Shown: positions 52,620-62,762 of the stretch, piece by piece
Position numbering within the stretch: the first letter of the stretch is position 1
Layout of the letters: every line of letters begins with the position of its first letter
From: Actinobacteria bacterium OV320
GTDB lineage: Bacteria; Actinomycetota; Actinomycetes; Streptomycetales; Streptomycetaceae
Assembly: GCA_001298545.1 (NCBI GenBank)
Contig: LJCX01000021.1
Span: 186,001 to 250,000, forward strand
Length of the DNA: 64,000 bases
Direction: 5' to 3'
Program-made: the position numbers and the translations under genes
The notes under the pieces: model-generated
Told to the model about the DNA's origin: nothing
Seen by the model: the letters and a program-made list of their open reading frames with translations, nothing else
Database searches by the model: none

Positions 52620-54166
52620 GGAGTGGGGCTCTTCTTGGTAGCGGTCATCTGCTTCATCAGGAGTTCCGGATCGGCGTCGCCACGCGCCACATCGCCGGTG
52701 ATGGTGCCCTCGAACACCGTGTAGATGCGGTCGCACAGGCCGATCAGCTCGGGCAGCTCGGAGGAGATGACGACGACCCCCTTGCCCTGGGCCACGAGCC
52801 GCTGGATGATCCCGTAGATCTCGAACTTGGCGCCCACGTCGATGCCGCGGGTCGGTTCGTCGAGGATCAGCAGGTCGGGGTCGGTGAACATCCACTTCGC
52901 CAGGACGACCTTCTGCTGGTTGCCGCCGGAGAGCTTCACGACACCCTCGTCGACGCTGGGGGTCTTGATCCGCAGGCTCTGGCGGTACTCCTCGGCGATC
53001 CGGTGCTCGCGCACCGGGTCGATGACGCGCCGCCGGGCGATCTTCGACAGCTTCGCGGCCACCATCGAGGTCTTGATGTCGTCCAGCAGGTTGAGGCCGA
53101 TCGACTTGCGGTCCTCGCTGACGTAGGCCAGTCCGTGCCGGATGGCGTCCGACACGGTCTTCAGCCGGACCTCCTCGCCGTCCTTGAAGACCCGCCCCGA
53201 CAGCCAGGTGCCGTAGGACCGGCCGAAGAGGCTCATCGCGAGTTCGGTGCGGCCCGCGCCCATGAGTCCCGCGAAGCCGACGATCTCCCCGCGGCGGACG
53301 TGGAACGTCGAGCCCTTGCACACCATCCGCTCGTCCGAACTGGGGTGGCGTACCGTCCAGTCGCGGACCTCGAAGAAGATCTCGCCGATGTCGGGCGTGC
53401 GGTCGGGGAACCGGCTGTCGAGCTCCCGGCCGACCATGCCCCGCACGATGCGGTCCTCGTTGACCCCGTCGGCCCGCACGTCGAGGCTCTCGATGGTGCG
53501 GCCGTCGCGCAGGATCGTGATGGTGTCGGCCACCGCCTCGATCTCGTTCAGCTTGTGCGAGATGATGATCGAGGTGATGCCCCGCTCGCGGAAGCCGCGC
53601 AGCAGGTCGAGCAGGTGCTGCGAGTCGTGCTCGTTGAGGGCCGCGGTCGGCTCGTCGAGGATCAGCAGCTTCACGTCCTTCGCGAACGCCTTGGCGATCT
53701 CGACGAGTTGCTGCTTGCCGACACCGATGTCCTTGATCAGGGTGTCGGGGTCCTCCCGGAGCCCCACCCGCGCCATCAGCTCCAGGGCGCGGCGTTGGGC
53801 CGTCTTCCAGTCGATCGCGCCGCGGCGGCGCGGTTCGTTCCCGAGGAAGAGGTTCTCGGTGATCGACATACCGGGCACCAGGGCCAGTTCCTGGTGGATG
53901 ATCGCGATGCCGGCCTGTTCGCTGGCCCGGATGTCGTGGAACCGGACCTGCTCGCCGCGGTAGACGATGTCGCCGGTGTAGCTGCCGTGCGGGTGCACCC
54001 CGCTGAGCACCTTCATGAGGGTGGACTTGCCGGCGCCGTTCTCGCCGCAGATCGCGTGGATCTCACCCTCCCGCACTACGAGGCTGACGTCGGCGAGCGC
54101 GGTGACGCCGGGGAAGGTCTTGGTGATCGACCGCATCTCCAGCAGGGTCGGGGCGGTGGGCGTCAT
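52616..54166 (-). CDS. mmsA: Multiple-sugar ABC transporter ATPase (double module)
   Basis: 516 residues, GguA/XylG type with two ABC domains. First: Walker [10 protein letters not shown], signature [15 protein letters not shown] and [15 protein letters not shown]. Second: degenerate Walker A ([16 protein letters not shown]), signature [14 protein letters not shown] and [20 protein letters not shown]. Only the first site should hydrolyse ATP well, as known for this class. First gene of the operon. Confidence 0.93.
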   Translation of the reverse strand: MTPTAPTLLEMRSITKTFPGVTALADVSLVVREGEIHAICGENGAGKSTLMKVLSGVHPHGSYTGDIVYRGEQVRFHDIRASEQAGIAIIHQELALVPGMSITENLFLGNEPRRRGAIDWKTAQRRALELMARVGLREDPDTLIKDIGVGKQQLVEIAKAFAKDVKLLILDEPTAALNEHDSQHLLDLLRGFRERGITSIIISHKLNEIEAVADTITILRDGRTIESLDVRADGVNEDRIVRGMVGRELDSRFPDRTPDIGEIFFEVRDWTVRHPSSDERMVCKGSTFHVRRGEIVGFAGLMGAGRTELAMSLFGRSYGTWLSGRVFKDGEEVRLKTVSDAIRHGLAYVSEDRKSIGLNLLDDIKTSMVAAKLSKIARRRVIDPVREHRIAEEYRQSLRIKTPSVDEGVVKLSGGNQQKVVLAKWMFTDPDLLILDEPTRGIDVGAKFEIYGIIQRLVAQGKGVVVISSELPELIGLCDRIYTVFEGTITGDVARGDADPELLMKQMTATKKSPTP

Positions 54167-54297
54167 GAGTGGTGCTCCCCACCGCCGGGAACGCACATCG
54201 GCGCACCCGAGCCTTCGGGCCTGCGGCATTGCATGGACATCAACTTGCCTCCGATGGCACTGCCCTGTGCCGTCGTGTCCGAGATTTCGTCTGCCGG

Positions 54298-54327
54298 ACA
54301 CTAAATCCATTTGTTTTACTAAGTCAA
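54298..54327 (-). promoter_or_regulatory. Promoter and repeat ahead of mmsA
   Basis: On the minus strand TTGACT (54327-54322) and TAGTGT (54303-54298) are 18 bases apart. CTTAGT and TTTAGT occur as direct repeats within the spacer and -10, an A/T-rich island in GC-rich surroundings. Likely the binding place of the divergent ROK repressor. Confidence 0.6.
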
Positions 54328-54374
54328 TGGGCTGCGAGGGATAGGTTGTAGGGGTAAACGAGAGAGGACCGTGC

Positions 54375-55643
54375 GTGCGGCAGGCAGGAACGAACCTTCC
54401 CAAGGTCGGGCGATACAACCGGGCCGTCGTCCTGGACCAGATCCAGCTCGCCGACGGCATCAGCCGGGTCGAGATCGCCCAGCACACGGGCCTCACCCCG
54501 CAGACGGTCTCGGGCATCGTGCGGCGTCTGCTCGACGAGGGCATCGTGCGGGAGGACGGCGCGAGCAGGGTGTCCAGCGGCGGTAAGCCCCGCACGACCC
54601 TGCGCATCAACGCCGAGGCGGGCAGCGCGGTCGGCCTCCACTTCGATCCCGTGGAGCTCAGCTGCACCGTGGTCGACCTGCTCGGCCGGCCGCTGGTCGT
54701 CAAGAAGCGCCCCACGGACCCCGGCATCGACCCGGCCCAGGTCGTCAAGGACATGGCGGAACTGGTCGCCGACGTGCTGGCCGAGACGGGCGTCGACCGC
54801 GGCAAGGTCCTCGGCCTCGGCCTCGCCACTCCCGGGCCGATCGACCTCGAGGCGGGCACGATCGTCGGAGCGCCCCAGCTGGCCCGCTGGACGCGGGTCC
54901 CGGTCCAGCACATGCTGAGCGAGGCGACCGGCCTGCCGGTGACCCTCGACAACGACGCCACCGCCGCCGCGGTCGGCGAACGCTGGTCGGGCAAGGGCAA
55001 GGGTGTGGCGGACTTCGCCTACTTCTTCTTCGGCACCGGTGTCGGCGGCGGCCTCATCCTCAACCACCAGGTGTACCGGGGCGGTTCACTCAACGCGGGC
55101 GAGTTCGGGCACTCCTCGGTGCTGCCCGAAGGACCGGAGTGCTACTGCGGCAACCGGGGCTGCCTCGAGGGGCTCGTGAACCCGACGGCGATCGTCGCCG
55201 AGGTGCACCGCAGGCTCGCCGCGGAACCGCATCCGGACAGCGCGCTGGCGCGAGTCTTCGCCGAGCGTCCCGAGGCGGTCGACCACGCCGCCATCGGAGT
55301 GGCCGCGGCGGCCGGCGACCCGGTCGCGGCGGCGGTCATCGACGAGACCGCGCAACACGTCGCCTCGGTCGCGGTCGACATCGCGAACTTCATCGACGTG
55401 GACCTGATCATCCTCGGCGGCCACGGCATCCAGCACGTCGAGTCGCGCTACGTCGAGGTCGTCGCCGCCGCGCTGGCCACTCGGCCGTTGTCCCGGCACG
55501 TCCGGGTCGTCGACGTCGAGGCGTCCTGGCTCGGCACGGACGCGGCGGTGGTGGGCAGCGCGGCACTCGTCCTGCACGCCACGTACTCCCCGCAGCTGTC
55601 GGCCCTGCTGGGCACGGCCGCGGCGCCCGGCCAGATGCCCTAG
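54375..55643 (+). CDS. ROK-family sugar repressor
   Basis: 422 residues from GTG 54375. N-terminal winged helix ([29 protein letters not shown]), ROK domain with [17 protein letters not shown], the [13 protein letters not shown] acid and the zinc-binding [22 protein letters not shown] (CxCGxxGCxE). Divergent from the sugar ABC operon and probably its repressor, released by a sugar. Confidence 0.92.
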   Translation: MRQAGTNLPKVGRYNRAVVLDQIQLADGISRVEIAQHTGLTPQTVSGIVRRLLDEGIVREDGASRVSSGGKPRTTLRINAEAGSAVGLHFDPVELSCTVVDLLGRPLVVKKRPTDPGIDPAQVVKDMAELVADVLAETGVDRGKVLGLGLATPGPIDLEAGTIVGAPQLARWTRVPVQHMLSEATGLPVTLDNDATAAAVGERWSGKGKGVADFAYFFFGTGVGGGLILNHQVYRGGSLNAGEFGHSSVLPEGPECYCGNRGCLEGLVNPTAIVAEVHRRLAAEPHPDSALARVFAERPEAVDHAAIGVAAAAGDPVAAAVIDETAQHVASVAVDIANFIDVDLIILGGHGIQHVESRYVEVVAAALATRPLSRHVRVVDVEASWLGTDAAVVGSAALVLHATYSPQLSALLGTAAAPGQMP

Positions 55644-55695
55644 CCGCGGCCTCGCGCGCCTTGCCCGAGCCGGGCGTCTGGCGCAGGCTGTTCCT

Positions 55696-56454
55696 ATGGG
55701 TGCGCAGGACGGCCCCACGCTCATCACCTCCGTGCAGCGGGCCTTCCGCTTGCTGGAGGCGGCGAGCGCACACGAGAACGGCGCGCCGGCGAAACAGCTG
55801 GCGCGCGAGACGGGGCTGCCCCTGGCCACCGCCTACCACCTGCTGCGGACCCTCGTGAACGACGGCTACCTGCGCAAACTCCCGGACGGCGGGTTCATCC
55901 TGGGGGACCGGCTCCAGACGCTGCACACGGCGGGCCGCGGGCAGGCGCTGCTGAGCAGGGTCCGGCCCGCCCTCGCCGCGCTGCGGGACGAGCTCGCCAC
56001 CGCCGCCTACCTCACCTTCTACGAGGAGGGCGAGATCCGCGTGGCCGAGATCGTCGACGGTCCCCGGGCGCCCCGGGTGGACCTGTGGGTCGGTTTCGAG
56101 GACGCGGGACACGCCACCGCGCTCGGCAAGTCGGTACTGCGGGAACTGGACGAGGAGGCCCGCAAGGAGTACCTCTCCCGTCACCACCTCGCCGATCTCA
56201 CGCCCAGGACCATCACCAGCGCCCCCGAGCTGCTCCGGCAACTGGACTCCTCGCCCGTGGCCCCGGCCGTCACGGACCTGGAGGAGTACGCCCTCGGCAC
56301 GGTCTGTGTCGCGGTGCCGGTCTACAGCGGCGACATCCTCGGCTCGCTCGGCGTCTCGCTGCCGGTCGACCGGCTGTCCCGGCTCGAACAGGTGCGGGCC
56401 CGGCTGCTCCCGACCGCGAGCCGCGTGACCAGGGGTCTTTCGCTCACCAGGTGA
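55696..56454 (+). CDS. IclR-family regulator
   Basis: 252 residues. HTH APAKQLARETGLPLATAYHLLRTLVNDGYL and the ligand domain with HATALGKSVLRELD and AVPVYSGDILGSLGVSLP. Begins 52 bases after the ROK gene on the same strand. Its target cannot be told. Confidence 0.9.
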   Translation: MGAQDGPTLITSVQRAFRLLEAASAHENGAPAKQLARETGLPLATAYHLLRTLVNDGYLRKLPDGGFILGDRLQTLHTAGRGQALLSRVRPALAALRDELATAAYLTFYEEGEIRVAEIVDGPRAPRVDLWVGFEDAGHATALGKSVLRELDEEARKEYLSRHHLADLTPRTITSAPELLRQLDSSPVAPAVTDLEEYALGTVCVAVPVYSGDILGSLGVSLPVDRLSRLEQVRARLLPTASRVTRGLSLTR

Positions 56455-56572
56455 TCGTTCACTATCTGAAAATCTGATCCTTGTGAGGAGTCGGGTCGAA
56501 CCCGTTTCCTAGATGAAACGGACATTTCCGAAGTTCCCCGGCGCACACACAGACGAGGATTGCGGACGAAGC

Positions 56573-57730
56573 ATGGGTCATGAGCGCGACCACGGCGGCG
56601 ATCACTGCCCGTCACGGCTGTTGAATTCGTTCAGACACCGGGTGGCAGGGCCCCTGCTGCCGGTCCTGGTCCTCCTGGCCATCATGCTCGTCGGCCTCTT
56701 CGGTGAGGCGGGGATGATCTGGCTGCCCATGCTGTCGGCGGGGCCCGCGCTGGCCGCCACGACCAACGGCCCGCGCGGAGTCCTCTGCGTCGGCCTGCTC
56801 GCCGCGGTGGTCGGCGCGACACTCGGCGCCCGGGTAGGTGCTCCCGGCCGCGAGGTGGCCGCCGTACTGGCCGCCCTGGTGGCCGTCACCCTGGCGAGTG
56901 GCCTGGCCAGCGCGCTGCGCGGGCGCCGTGAGCGGGTGCTCGCGGACGTCCGGTCGGTCGCGGAGGCGGCCCAGCACGCGCTGCTCAGGCCGGTACCGGC
57001 GACCGTCGGTCCGTTCGAGGTCGCCGTCCGTTACAGCGCCGCGGCCGCGGAGGCCCGGATCGGCGGCGATCTCTACGCGCTGGTGCCCACCCCGTACGGC
57101 GTACGGCTGATCGTCGGTGATGTGCGGGGCAAGGGACTGCCCGCCGTGGGGACCGCCGCACTCGTCCTCGGTGTCTTTCGGGAGGCCGCCTATGACGAAC
57201 CCGATCTCCTCGCCGTCGTCGACAGGATCGAGCGGAGCCTCGCGCGCAACCTCGGTACCGACGACTTCGTCACCGCCGTGGTCGCCGGATACCCGCGATC
57301 CGGTGAGCTGGAGATGGTGAACTGCGGACACGCGCCACCGCTGCTGGTCGGCGCCCGCCGAAGCGTCGTGGCGGTCGAGCCCACGCAGCCCGCCCCGCCC
57401 CTCGGGCTGCGCGCCCTGACCGACCAGACCCCGAGCCTGCAGGTGCTCCCCTTCGCCGACGGTGACCAACTGCTGCTCTACACGGACGGGGTCATCGAGG
57501 CCCGGGACCGCGACCGGGAGTTCTACCCGCTCGTCGAGGGTCTCGAGCACCACCTCTGCGACGATCCGGCGCGCACGGTCGGCGCGATCCACGACGAACT
57601 GCTGGAGCACGTCGGCGGACGACTGCACGACGACGCGGCGCTGCTGCTGATCCGCAAGCCGACCGTCGCCACCACCTCGATCCCCCAACCGGCCCTTCCG
57701 GATCAGCTGTTGGGGGACCAGGCGGCGTGA
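56573..57730 (+). CDS. Membrane-bound SpoIIE phosphatase
   Basis: 385 residues. Three or four helices (about 25-120) and a cytoplasmic SpoIIE domain: IGGDLYALVPTPYGVRLIVGDVRGKG, NCGHAPPLL, LYTDGVIEARDRDREFYPL and LHDDAALLLIR. The metal-binding Asp residues are in place. ATG 56513 is an alternative start without a ribosome site. Third phosphatase of this kind in the window. Confidence 0.87.
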   Translation: MGHERDHGGDHCPSRLLNSFRHRVAGPLLPVLVLLAIMLVGLFGEAGMIWLPMLSAGPALAATTNGPRGVLCVGLLAAVVGATLGARVGAPGREVAAVLAALVAVTLASGLASALRGRRERVLADVRSVAEAAQHALLRPVPATVGPFEVAVRYSAAAAEARIGGDLYALVPTPYGVRLIVGDVRGKGLPAVGTAALVLGVFREAAYDEPDLLAVVDRIERSLARNLGTDDFVTAVVAGYPRSGELEMVNCGHAPPLLVGARRSVVAVEPTQPAPPLGLRALTDQTPSLQVLPFADGDQLLLYTDGVIEARDRDREFYPLVEGLEHHLCDDPARTVGAIHDELLEHVGGRLHDDAALLLIRKPTVATTSIPQPALPDQLLGDQAA

Positions 57731-57777
57731 ACGCGGTGACGCTTCCCGCCCACCGCGCCGACGGAGGACGGGTCCGG

Positions 57778-59271
57778 CTACTCGCCCGAGGGGGCGGTGA
57801 GTGGGACGCCGAGGGCCACCGGGGTGCCGAAGTTCGGCGTGCCGTCGGTGTTCCAGGTGAACTTCTGCGCCCTGGTCGTCCGGTTCATGTCGCAGCCGCC
57901 GCCCGTGGAGTTGTTGGCGTGGTAGACGATCCAGTCCTCGGTCCCGTCGGGCGACTTGAAGAAGCCGTTGTGGCCGGGACCGTAGACGCCGGCCGCGTTG
58001 GACCGCTGGAAGACCGGGTTCGGTGACTTGACCCACGACGAGGAGCTGAGCGGGTCACCGCCGTTGTAGGTGAGCATCCCGAGCTTGTAGTCCGGCGTGG
58101 AGCAGTGGCTGGCGGAGTAGACGATGTACGTCCTGCCGTCCCGCTGGAGCACCTCGGCGCCCTCGTTGACCGCGCCGCCCACCGTCTCCCAGCTGTAGGT
58201 CGGTGTGGACAGCACACGGCGGGTGCCGCTCGCGGTCCACGGGTTCGACAGCGGCCGGATGAACATCGGCTGCGAGCCGTTGTAGAAGGTGCCCAACAGG
58301 TAGAGCTGCCCGTTGAGTTGCAGGATCCCCGGATCCAGTTCCCAGGTGTTGTCCTGGGTCGGGTCGAGCAGGTCGGCCTTGAAGCTGTACGGGCCCATCG
58401 GGTCGAGGCCCGCGCTCTCGAGCACGTGGATGCGCTGGGTGCCGAGGTCGTAGGGCTCACGGCCGGCCGTGTAGTAGAAGTACCACCGCTTGCCGTTCGG
58501 GCCGTCGAGCAGATGGAACTCCGGCGCCCACATCTTGCCCGCCCCGTTGGGCCGGGTGAGGTTGAAGATCACCTGGTCGGTGGCGGTGGCGAGCCCGGCC
58601 AGGGTGCCGGCCCTGCGCATGGTGACCGTCGAGTTCCAGGTGGTCGTGGCGAGGTAGTAGGAGCCGTCGTAGTACGTGAGCCAGGGGTCGGGACCGTGCT
58701 GGGACAGGGGGTTGGTGAACGTGTGCGGACCGGTGCCGCCGCCGGTGAAGCCGGGCAGCCGCCACACCCTGCCGTTCGCGGCGGCGCAGGGCAGTTGCAC
58801 CAGAACGGTGCCGGACGCCGAAGACCCGCCGCTGGGCGTGACGCACTTGCCCGAGCTCACGGAGACCAGGTTGAAGGTCTTGTCGGTGCCGCCGACCGAC
58901 ACCGCGACGAGCCGCCACCGTTGGTTCGTCCCGCCGTGGCAGGGCCACTGGATGATCGCCGCGTTGTCCGCCGTGGACGCCCCGTGGACGTCGACGCACT
59001 GGCCGGACCCGGTGGTGATCGTGTAGGTGTCGCTCGTCCCGGAGACCAGGGTGTGGGCGAAGTTCTGGTTCGCGCCGAAGTCGCAGGCGAAGGCGCGCAG
59101 TTGTGTCCCGTTGGTCGTCGAACTGCCCGGTAGATCGAGGCAGTTGCCGCCGTTCTGGTTCACCCCCGTCGAGGTGAACGCGACGGCGGCGGAGGCGGGC
59201 GGCGCCAGGAGGAAGGCGACCGCCAGGGTCAGCAGGGCGATGAGCGCGGCCAGGCATCTGGAACGGGTCAC
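57778..59271 (-). CDS. Secreted ricin-lectin GH43 arabinanase
   Basis: 497 residues from GTG 59271, overlapping the upstream stop (GTGA). Signal peptide (about 1-30), ricin B lectin (about 32-172) and a GH43 five-blade propeller starting HGPDPWLTYYDG (catalytic Asp195), with MWAPEFHLLDG and WELDPGIL. Closest in type to exo-/endo-alpha-1,5-L-arabinanases or arabinofuranosidases. Coupled to the larger glycosidase gene, so both act on the same arabinose-containing polymer. Confidence 0.88.
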   Translation of the reverse strand: MTRSRCLAALIALLTLAVAFLLAPPASAAVAFTSTGVNQNGGNCLDLPGSSTTNGTQLRAFACDFGANQNFAHTLVSGTSDTYTITTGSGQCVDVHGASTADNAAIIQWPCHGGTNQRWRLVAVSVGGTDKTFNLVSVSSGKCVTPSGGSSASGTVLVQLPCAAANGRVWRLPGFTGGGTGPHTFTNPLSQHGPDPWLTYYDGSYYLATTTWNSTVTMRRAGTLAGLATATDQVIFNLTRPNGAGKMWAPEFHLLDGPNGKRWYFYYTAGREPYDLGTQRIHVLESAGLDPMGPYSFKADLLDPTQDNTWELDPGILQLNGQLYLLGTFYNGSQPMFIRPLSNPWTASGTRRVLSTPTYSWETVGGAVNEGAEVLQRDGRTYIVYSASHCSTPDYKLGMLTYNGGDPLSSSSWVKSPNPVFQRSNAAGVYGPGHNGFFKSPDGTEDWIVYHANNSTGGGCDMNRTTRAQKFTWNTDGTPNFGTPVALGVPLTAPSGE

Positions 59272-62200
59272 GGTCCGTACACCTTTGCTTCGAGGAGGCC
59301 GACGGAGTTGGTGCCGTTGCCGGTGAGCAGCACCCGCAGCCGGGTGGTGCTCGTGGCGGTGAAGGCGACGGTGTTGTACTGGTCCTTGGCCAGCGGGTAG
59401 CCGCCGGTTCCGGGCAGGTCGACGTAGGCGCTGCCGTTCCAGTACTGGAGCTTCCACGCGGCCGGCATGTCGATGCCCTGGTCGTCGTCGAAGAAGTACA
59501 CCTCGGCCCTGTTCAGGGTCCTGGCCGACGGCCAGGTCAGTTCCGCCCACTGCTGGCCGGTCTCCGGCCAGGTCCCCCAGCGCGGGTTCGCCGTGTCGTC
59601 GGACGACGGCGGGTCGATGCCGTCGTTGACGGCGGTGACGGCCTCCCAGGGGGAGGTGTACGACGCGGACGGTGTCGCGGACGTCGCCAGGTTGGCCGGT
59701 GGCTGCACGCCGCCCCGGTTGTACACCTTGACCTCGGTGAGTCCCGTCTTGGCGCCGGAGGCGTTGGTGGCCAGGACCCGTACGCGCTGGGCGGTGATCG
59801 CCGGGAACCGTACGAGGTTGTAGTTGGCGCGTGGCACCGCCGGGCTCCTGGTCTGACCGGGCGCGTTCACCCACGAACTGCCGTCGTGATACTGGACGGT
59901 GTACGCGGACGGCGCCCGGTAGGTGGTACTGGCCGGGCGGCTGTCCTTGAAGTACAGGCGCAACTCGTCGAGCGTGCGGGCGGTGCCGAAGTTCAGTTCG
60001 TACCAGTCCTGGCTGTTGGCGGACCCGCCGGCGCCCCAGAAGGGCTCGTTGGTGGGGTAGCCGTCGATCGCGCCGGCGGTGCTGCTGCCGGATCCGGTGG
60101 CGGAGGCGGACACGGTCGCCCCGGCGGCGAGATTGGTGAGGTCGGCGGTCAGGTCGACGCCCGCCTTGGCGAGCATGTCGACCATCCGGGGGCTGTTCTG
60201 CACGACCTGGTTCGGGGCCTGGAGCCCGGCGACGGCCGTGTGGTGGGTGACCGTGCCGCTCGTCGTCACGTCTCCGGTGGCGGGGTCCCAGGTGAAGGGC
60301 ACCAGCGAACCGACCGTCGCGGCCCGGCTGCCGTTGATGAAGATCGAGTAGCCCTCCGGGACGCCGGGGTAGCGCACCACGCCGTCGGCCGGGTCGTCCC
60401 AGACGACGGTCAGGTCGGCGTTGCGATAACGGAGGTTGTTGACGGTGAAGTGGCTCCAGCCGATGTCGATCGGCGACAGCTCGACCTTCGCGTCGTTGCG
60501 CGGCCGCAGCCCGGCGACGTCCTCGATCACCGTCCAGTTGCTGCTGCCCAGGATGTTGTGGTGGATCCAGGACCGGTAGTCGATCCCGGTGCCGTTCCAG
60601 TCGGCCCAGAACTCGTTCGCGTCCGGCCACTGGGTGTTGCCGCCGATGTACTGCGCCCAGGTGTTCCAGTAGAGCAGCTTCTTGTAGTCGGTCGCGTTCA
60701 TCCAGGAGTTGGGGTAGTTGCGCAGCACGGAGGAGTAGAGCCGGAACTGCACGGTCGAGTTGATGGTGGAGAAGTTGTTGGAGCCGGGGTTCCCGGCGTC
60801 GGCCGCCGCCTTCTTGTCCACCTGGTCGGCCGTGTAGAAGGGGAAGACGGGGTACTGGGCCGGGTCGTCGTACAGGCGCAGGGCCTGCTTGTACGTCGCT
60901 GTGTCGGGGACCGCTCCGACCGCGAACGGGTAGTAGTTGTTGATCTCCTTCCAGGGCACCCACTCGTTCGTCGACTTGAGCCGGTGCTCGAACAGCTGCC
61001 GGTTCGGGTTCCACAGGACGTTGACTATGGCGTCCTTGATCTGTGTCGCGAGGGTGCGCATCTCGGTGGCCTTGGCCGTGTTGCCGACCGCCTCGTAGGC
61101 CTGGGCGGCGGCGAGCGCGCCGCTGTACTGGTAGGCGGACTCGGCGCGGTCCATGTTCCCGGGCTTCCAGTGGAAGGAGACGGCGTCGGCGTCGTTGCCC
61201 GTCAGAGCGCCCCAGTCGTATTCGATGAGCTTGTTGTTGTCGTGGTCGTAGTAGGAGAGCTGTCCCTTGACGTCTCCCTCCGCGTAGCGCGCGAGGCTGC
61301 CGGCGATCGCCGGTTGCCCGCCGTGGATCTGGTAGCTCTTCCAGGCCGCCTCCGCGATGTACTGGGTGTAGCTGTTGGACCAGTTCTCCGGGTCACCGGG
61401 GTTGTCCAGGAAGCGGCCGCCCTTGGAGGTCTGGCCGGCGCTGAGCCAGTCCCCGTAGGCGTAGGCCGGGTTGCGCAGGTACTTGAGGTCGTCGATGTGC
61501 ATGGGCTGGGTGAGCGCGATCGCGTTGTTGTAGCCGAGGACGCCTTCGGTCGAGGTCGGGAACTGGAAGGTCTGCCCGGGGATGTCGGCGTCGAGGTTGT
61601 TGAAGCGCATCAGCCACCAGCGGTAGTAGACGTTCTTCTTGATCGCGGGCTCGGGCACGTCGATGTAGGGCACGTTCCGCGCCCACCACAGGTTGTACGC
61701 CTTGACATGGGTGGCGAAGGCGGTGGTGTCGGAGTAGCCCGCGTAGGCGTTGTACTCGGTGAGCGACTCGGGGATCTCGTCGGTGACGAAGCCCATCACC
61801 ACCTTGGCGGTCACCGTGGCTCCGGCGCCGACGGTCACGGACCGGTTCAGGCCGCCGCTGGACACGCTGAAACCGTCGCCGGTGAGTCGCGGCCGGATGG
61901 TGGTGAGGTTGTTGTAGGCGTTCACCTGCCCGGTCAGCTCGCTGCCGGTACCCGTGGTGGCGATCGGCGAAGTCGCCCGCAACTGAAGGGTGGTGGAGCC
62001 GGTGCCGCTGTTCCTGATCGACAGGTTGGTCACGGCGACGTTGTTCTCGGTGATGAACTTGGTCTGGGTGACGGTGATCGAGCCGTTGGTGTGCACGCTC
62101 TTCCAATGGCTCGGCACCTGCCGGCGCTGGGCGACCTGCTCGGTGAAGGTTCCCGGGCTGATCGCGACGGTGTAGGCGTTGTTGTCGTTGACGCTCTCCC

Positions 62201-62519
62201 AGTAGGCGACATGACCGCCGAAGCCCAGGATCGCGGGGTTGTGGGTCTTCATGAAGACCGCCCGGCCCCGGCTCATCAGCCAGGGCCCGGCCGGGTCGTC
62301 GCCGGTACGGGCCAGCAGACGGTCCATCCAGAAATCGGTTCCCGAACTTTCCGCGTCGTAGATGCTCCGCATCATGTCGCCCGGTGTGTAGGCGACGGGC
62401 GGCGCCGGGATCGCGGGTCCGCTGAAGGAGGGGAACCCGATCGTCTGCGCGGCGGCGGCCGGGGTCACGGAACAGACGGAACAGAGGATGAGCACGAGTG
62501 CGACGAGCAGGCGCTTCAT
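59268..62519 (-). CDS. Large secreted glycosidase with two F5/8C domains
   Basis: 1083 residues. Signal peptide (about 1-24); N-terminal beta-sandwich (to about 290); an alpha/alpha barrel (about 300-720; YRWWLMRFNNLDADIP, WSNSYTQYIAEAAWKSYQIHGG, WLMRF-type helices, NEFWADWNGTGIDYRSWIHHNI); a beta-sandwich (PIDIGWSHFTVNNLRYR); then two discoidin-type (F5/8C) modules, about 820-960 and 965-1083, for sugar binding. The catalytic part resembles MGH1/GH63-like families. Specificity is unknown; coupling to GH43 suggests arabinan side chains. GGGAGC precedes the ATG. Confidence 0.82.
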   Translation of the reverse strand: MKRLLVALVLILCSVCSVTPAAAAQTIGFPSFSGPAIPAPPVAYTPGDMMRSIYDAESSGTDFWMDRLLARTGDDPAGPWLMSRGRAVFMKTHNPAILGFGGHVAYWESVNDNNAYTVAISPGTFTEQVAQRRQVPSHWKSVHTNGSITVTQTKFITENNVAVTNLSIRNSGTGSTTLQLRATSPIATTGTGSELTGQVNAYNNLTTIRPRLTGDGFSVSSGGLNRSVTVGAGATVTAKVVMGFVTDEIPESLTEYNAYAGYSDTTAFATHVKAYNLWWARNVPYIDVPEPAIKKNVYYRWWLMRFNNLDADIPGQTFQFPTSTEGVLGYNNAIALTQPMHIDDLKYLRNPAYAYGDWLSAGQTSKGGRFLDNPGDPENWSNSYTQYIAEAAWKSYQIHGGQPAIAGSLARYAEGDVKGQLSYYDHDNNKLIEYDWGALTGNDADAVSFHWKPGNMDRAESAYQYSGALAAAQAYEAVGNTAKATEMRTLATQIKDAIVNVLWNPNRQLFEHRLKSTNEWVPWKEINNYYPFAVGAVPDTATYKQALRLYDDPAQYPVFPFYTADQVDKKAAADAGNPGSNNFSTINSTVQFRLYSSVLRNYPNSWMNATDYKKLLYWNTWAQYIGGNTQWPDANEFWADWNGTGIDYRSWIHHNILGSSNWTVIEDVAGLRPRNDAKVELSPIDIGWSHFTVNNLRYRNADLTVVWDDPADGVVRYPGVPEGYSIFINGSRAATVGSLVPFTWDPATGDVTTSGTVTHHTAVAGLQAPNQVVQNSPRMVDMLAKAGVDLTADLTNLAAGATVSASATGSGSSTAGAIDGYPTNEPFWGAGGSANSQDWYELNFGTARTLDELRLYFKDSRPASTTYRAPSAYTVQYHDGSSWVNAPGQTRSPAVPRANYNLVRFPAITAQRVRVLATNASGAKTGLTEVKVYNRGGVQPPANLATSATPSASYTSPWEAVTAVNDGIDPPSSDDTANPRWGTWPETGQQWAELTWPSARTLNRAEVYFFDDDQGIDMPAAWKLQYWNGSAYVDLPGTGGYPLAKDQYNTVAFTATSTTRLRVLLTGNGTNSVGLLEAKVYGP

Positions 62520-62587
62520 GAGGTGCTCCCTGTCAGGGTGACGGCGAGCGGGCAATGGCATGTGCCTGACATGCGGAACGGAAACTG

Positions 62588-62602
62588 ACCTAAAAGGTTT
62601 TC
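62588..62602. promoter_or_regulatory. Operator-like motif at the hydrolase promoter
   Basis: On the minus strand GAAAACCTTTTAGGT, just downstream of the -10 box at the likely start point. It agrees at 13 of 15 positions with GAAAGCCTTTTCGGT at 63957-63971. Shared site for the LacI-family protein encoded between them is likely. Confidence 0.55.
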
Positions 62603-62604
62603 GC

Positions 62605-62633
62605 AACGTAGGAGCGACCTGATGAAGTGTCAA
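62605..62633 (-). promoter_or_regulatory. Promoter of the glycosidase-arabinanase operon
   Basis: TTGACA (62633-62628) and TACGTT (62610-62605) with a 17-base spacer on the minus strand, followed at +1 by the operator-like motif. About 80 bases of leader precede the ATG at 62519. Confidence 0.65.
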
Positions 62634-62703
62634 GAGAGGGCGATGCGGACCGGATCGGACCGGACCGGGAACGCATGCCAGAGGTTCAGGAGTTCGGACC
62701 AGC

Positions 62704-62748
62704 GGGAGGTCCGGGAGGTCCGGGAGGTCCGGGAGGTCCGGGAGGTCG
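62704..62748. repeat. Five-copy 9-bp tandem repeat
   Basis: GGGAGGTCC is repeated five times (last copy ends in G), between the lacI stop codon and the hydrolase promoter. It may insulate or form part of the lacI 3' end. Confidence 0.9.
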
Positions 62749-62762
62749 GGGCGGCGGGAGGT

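Noticed and set aside
57778..61014. Continuous minus-strand frame joining GH43 to upstream sequence
   Set aside because: The upstream part is the wrong frame of the large glycosidase; the signal peptide and GTGA place the GH43 start at 59271.
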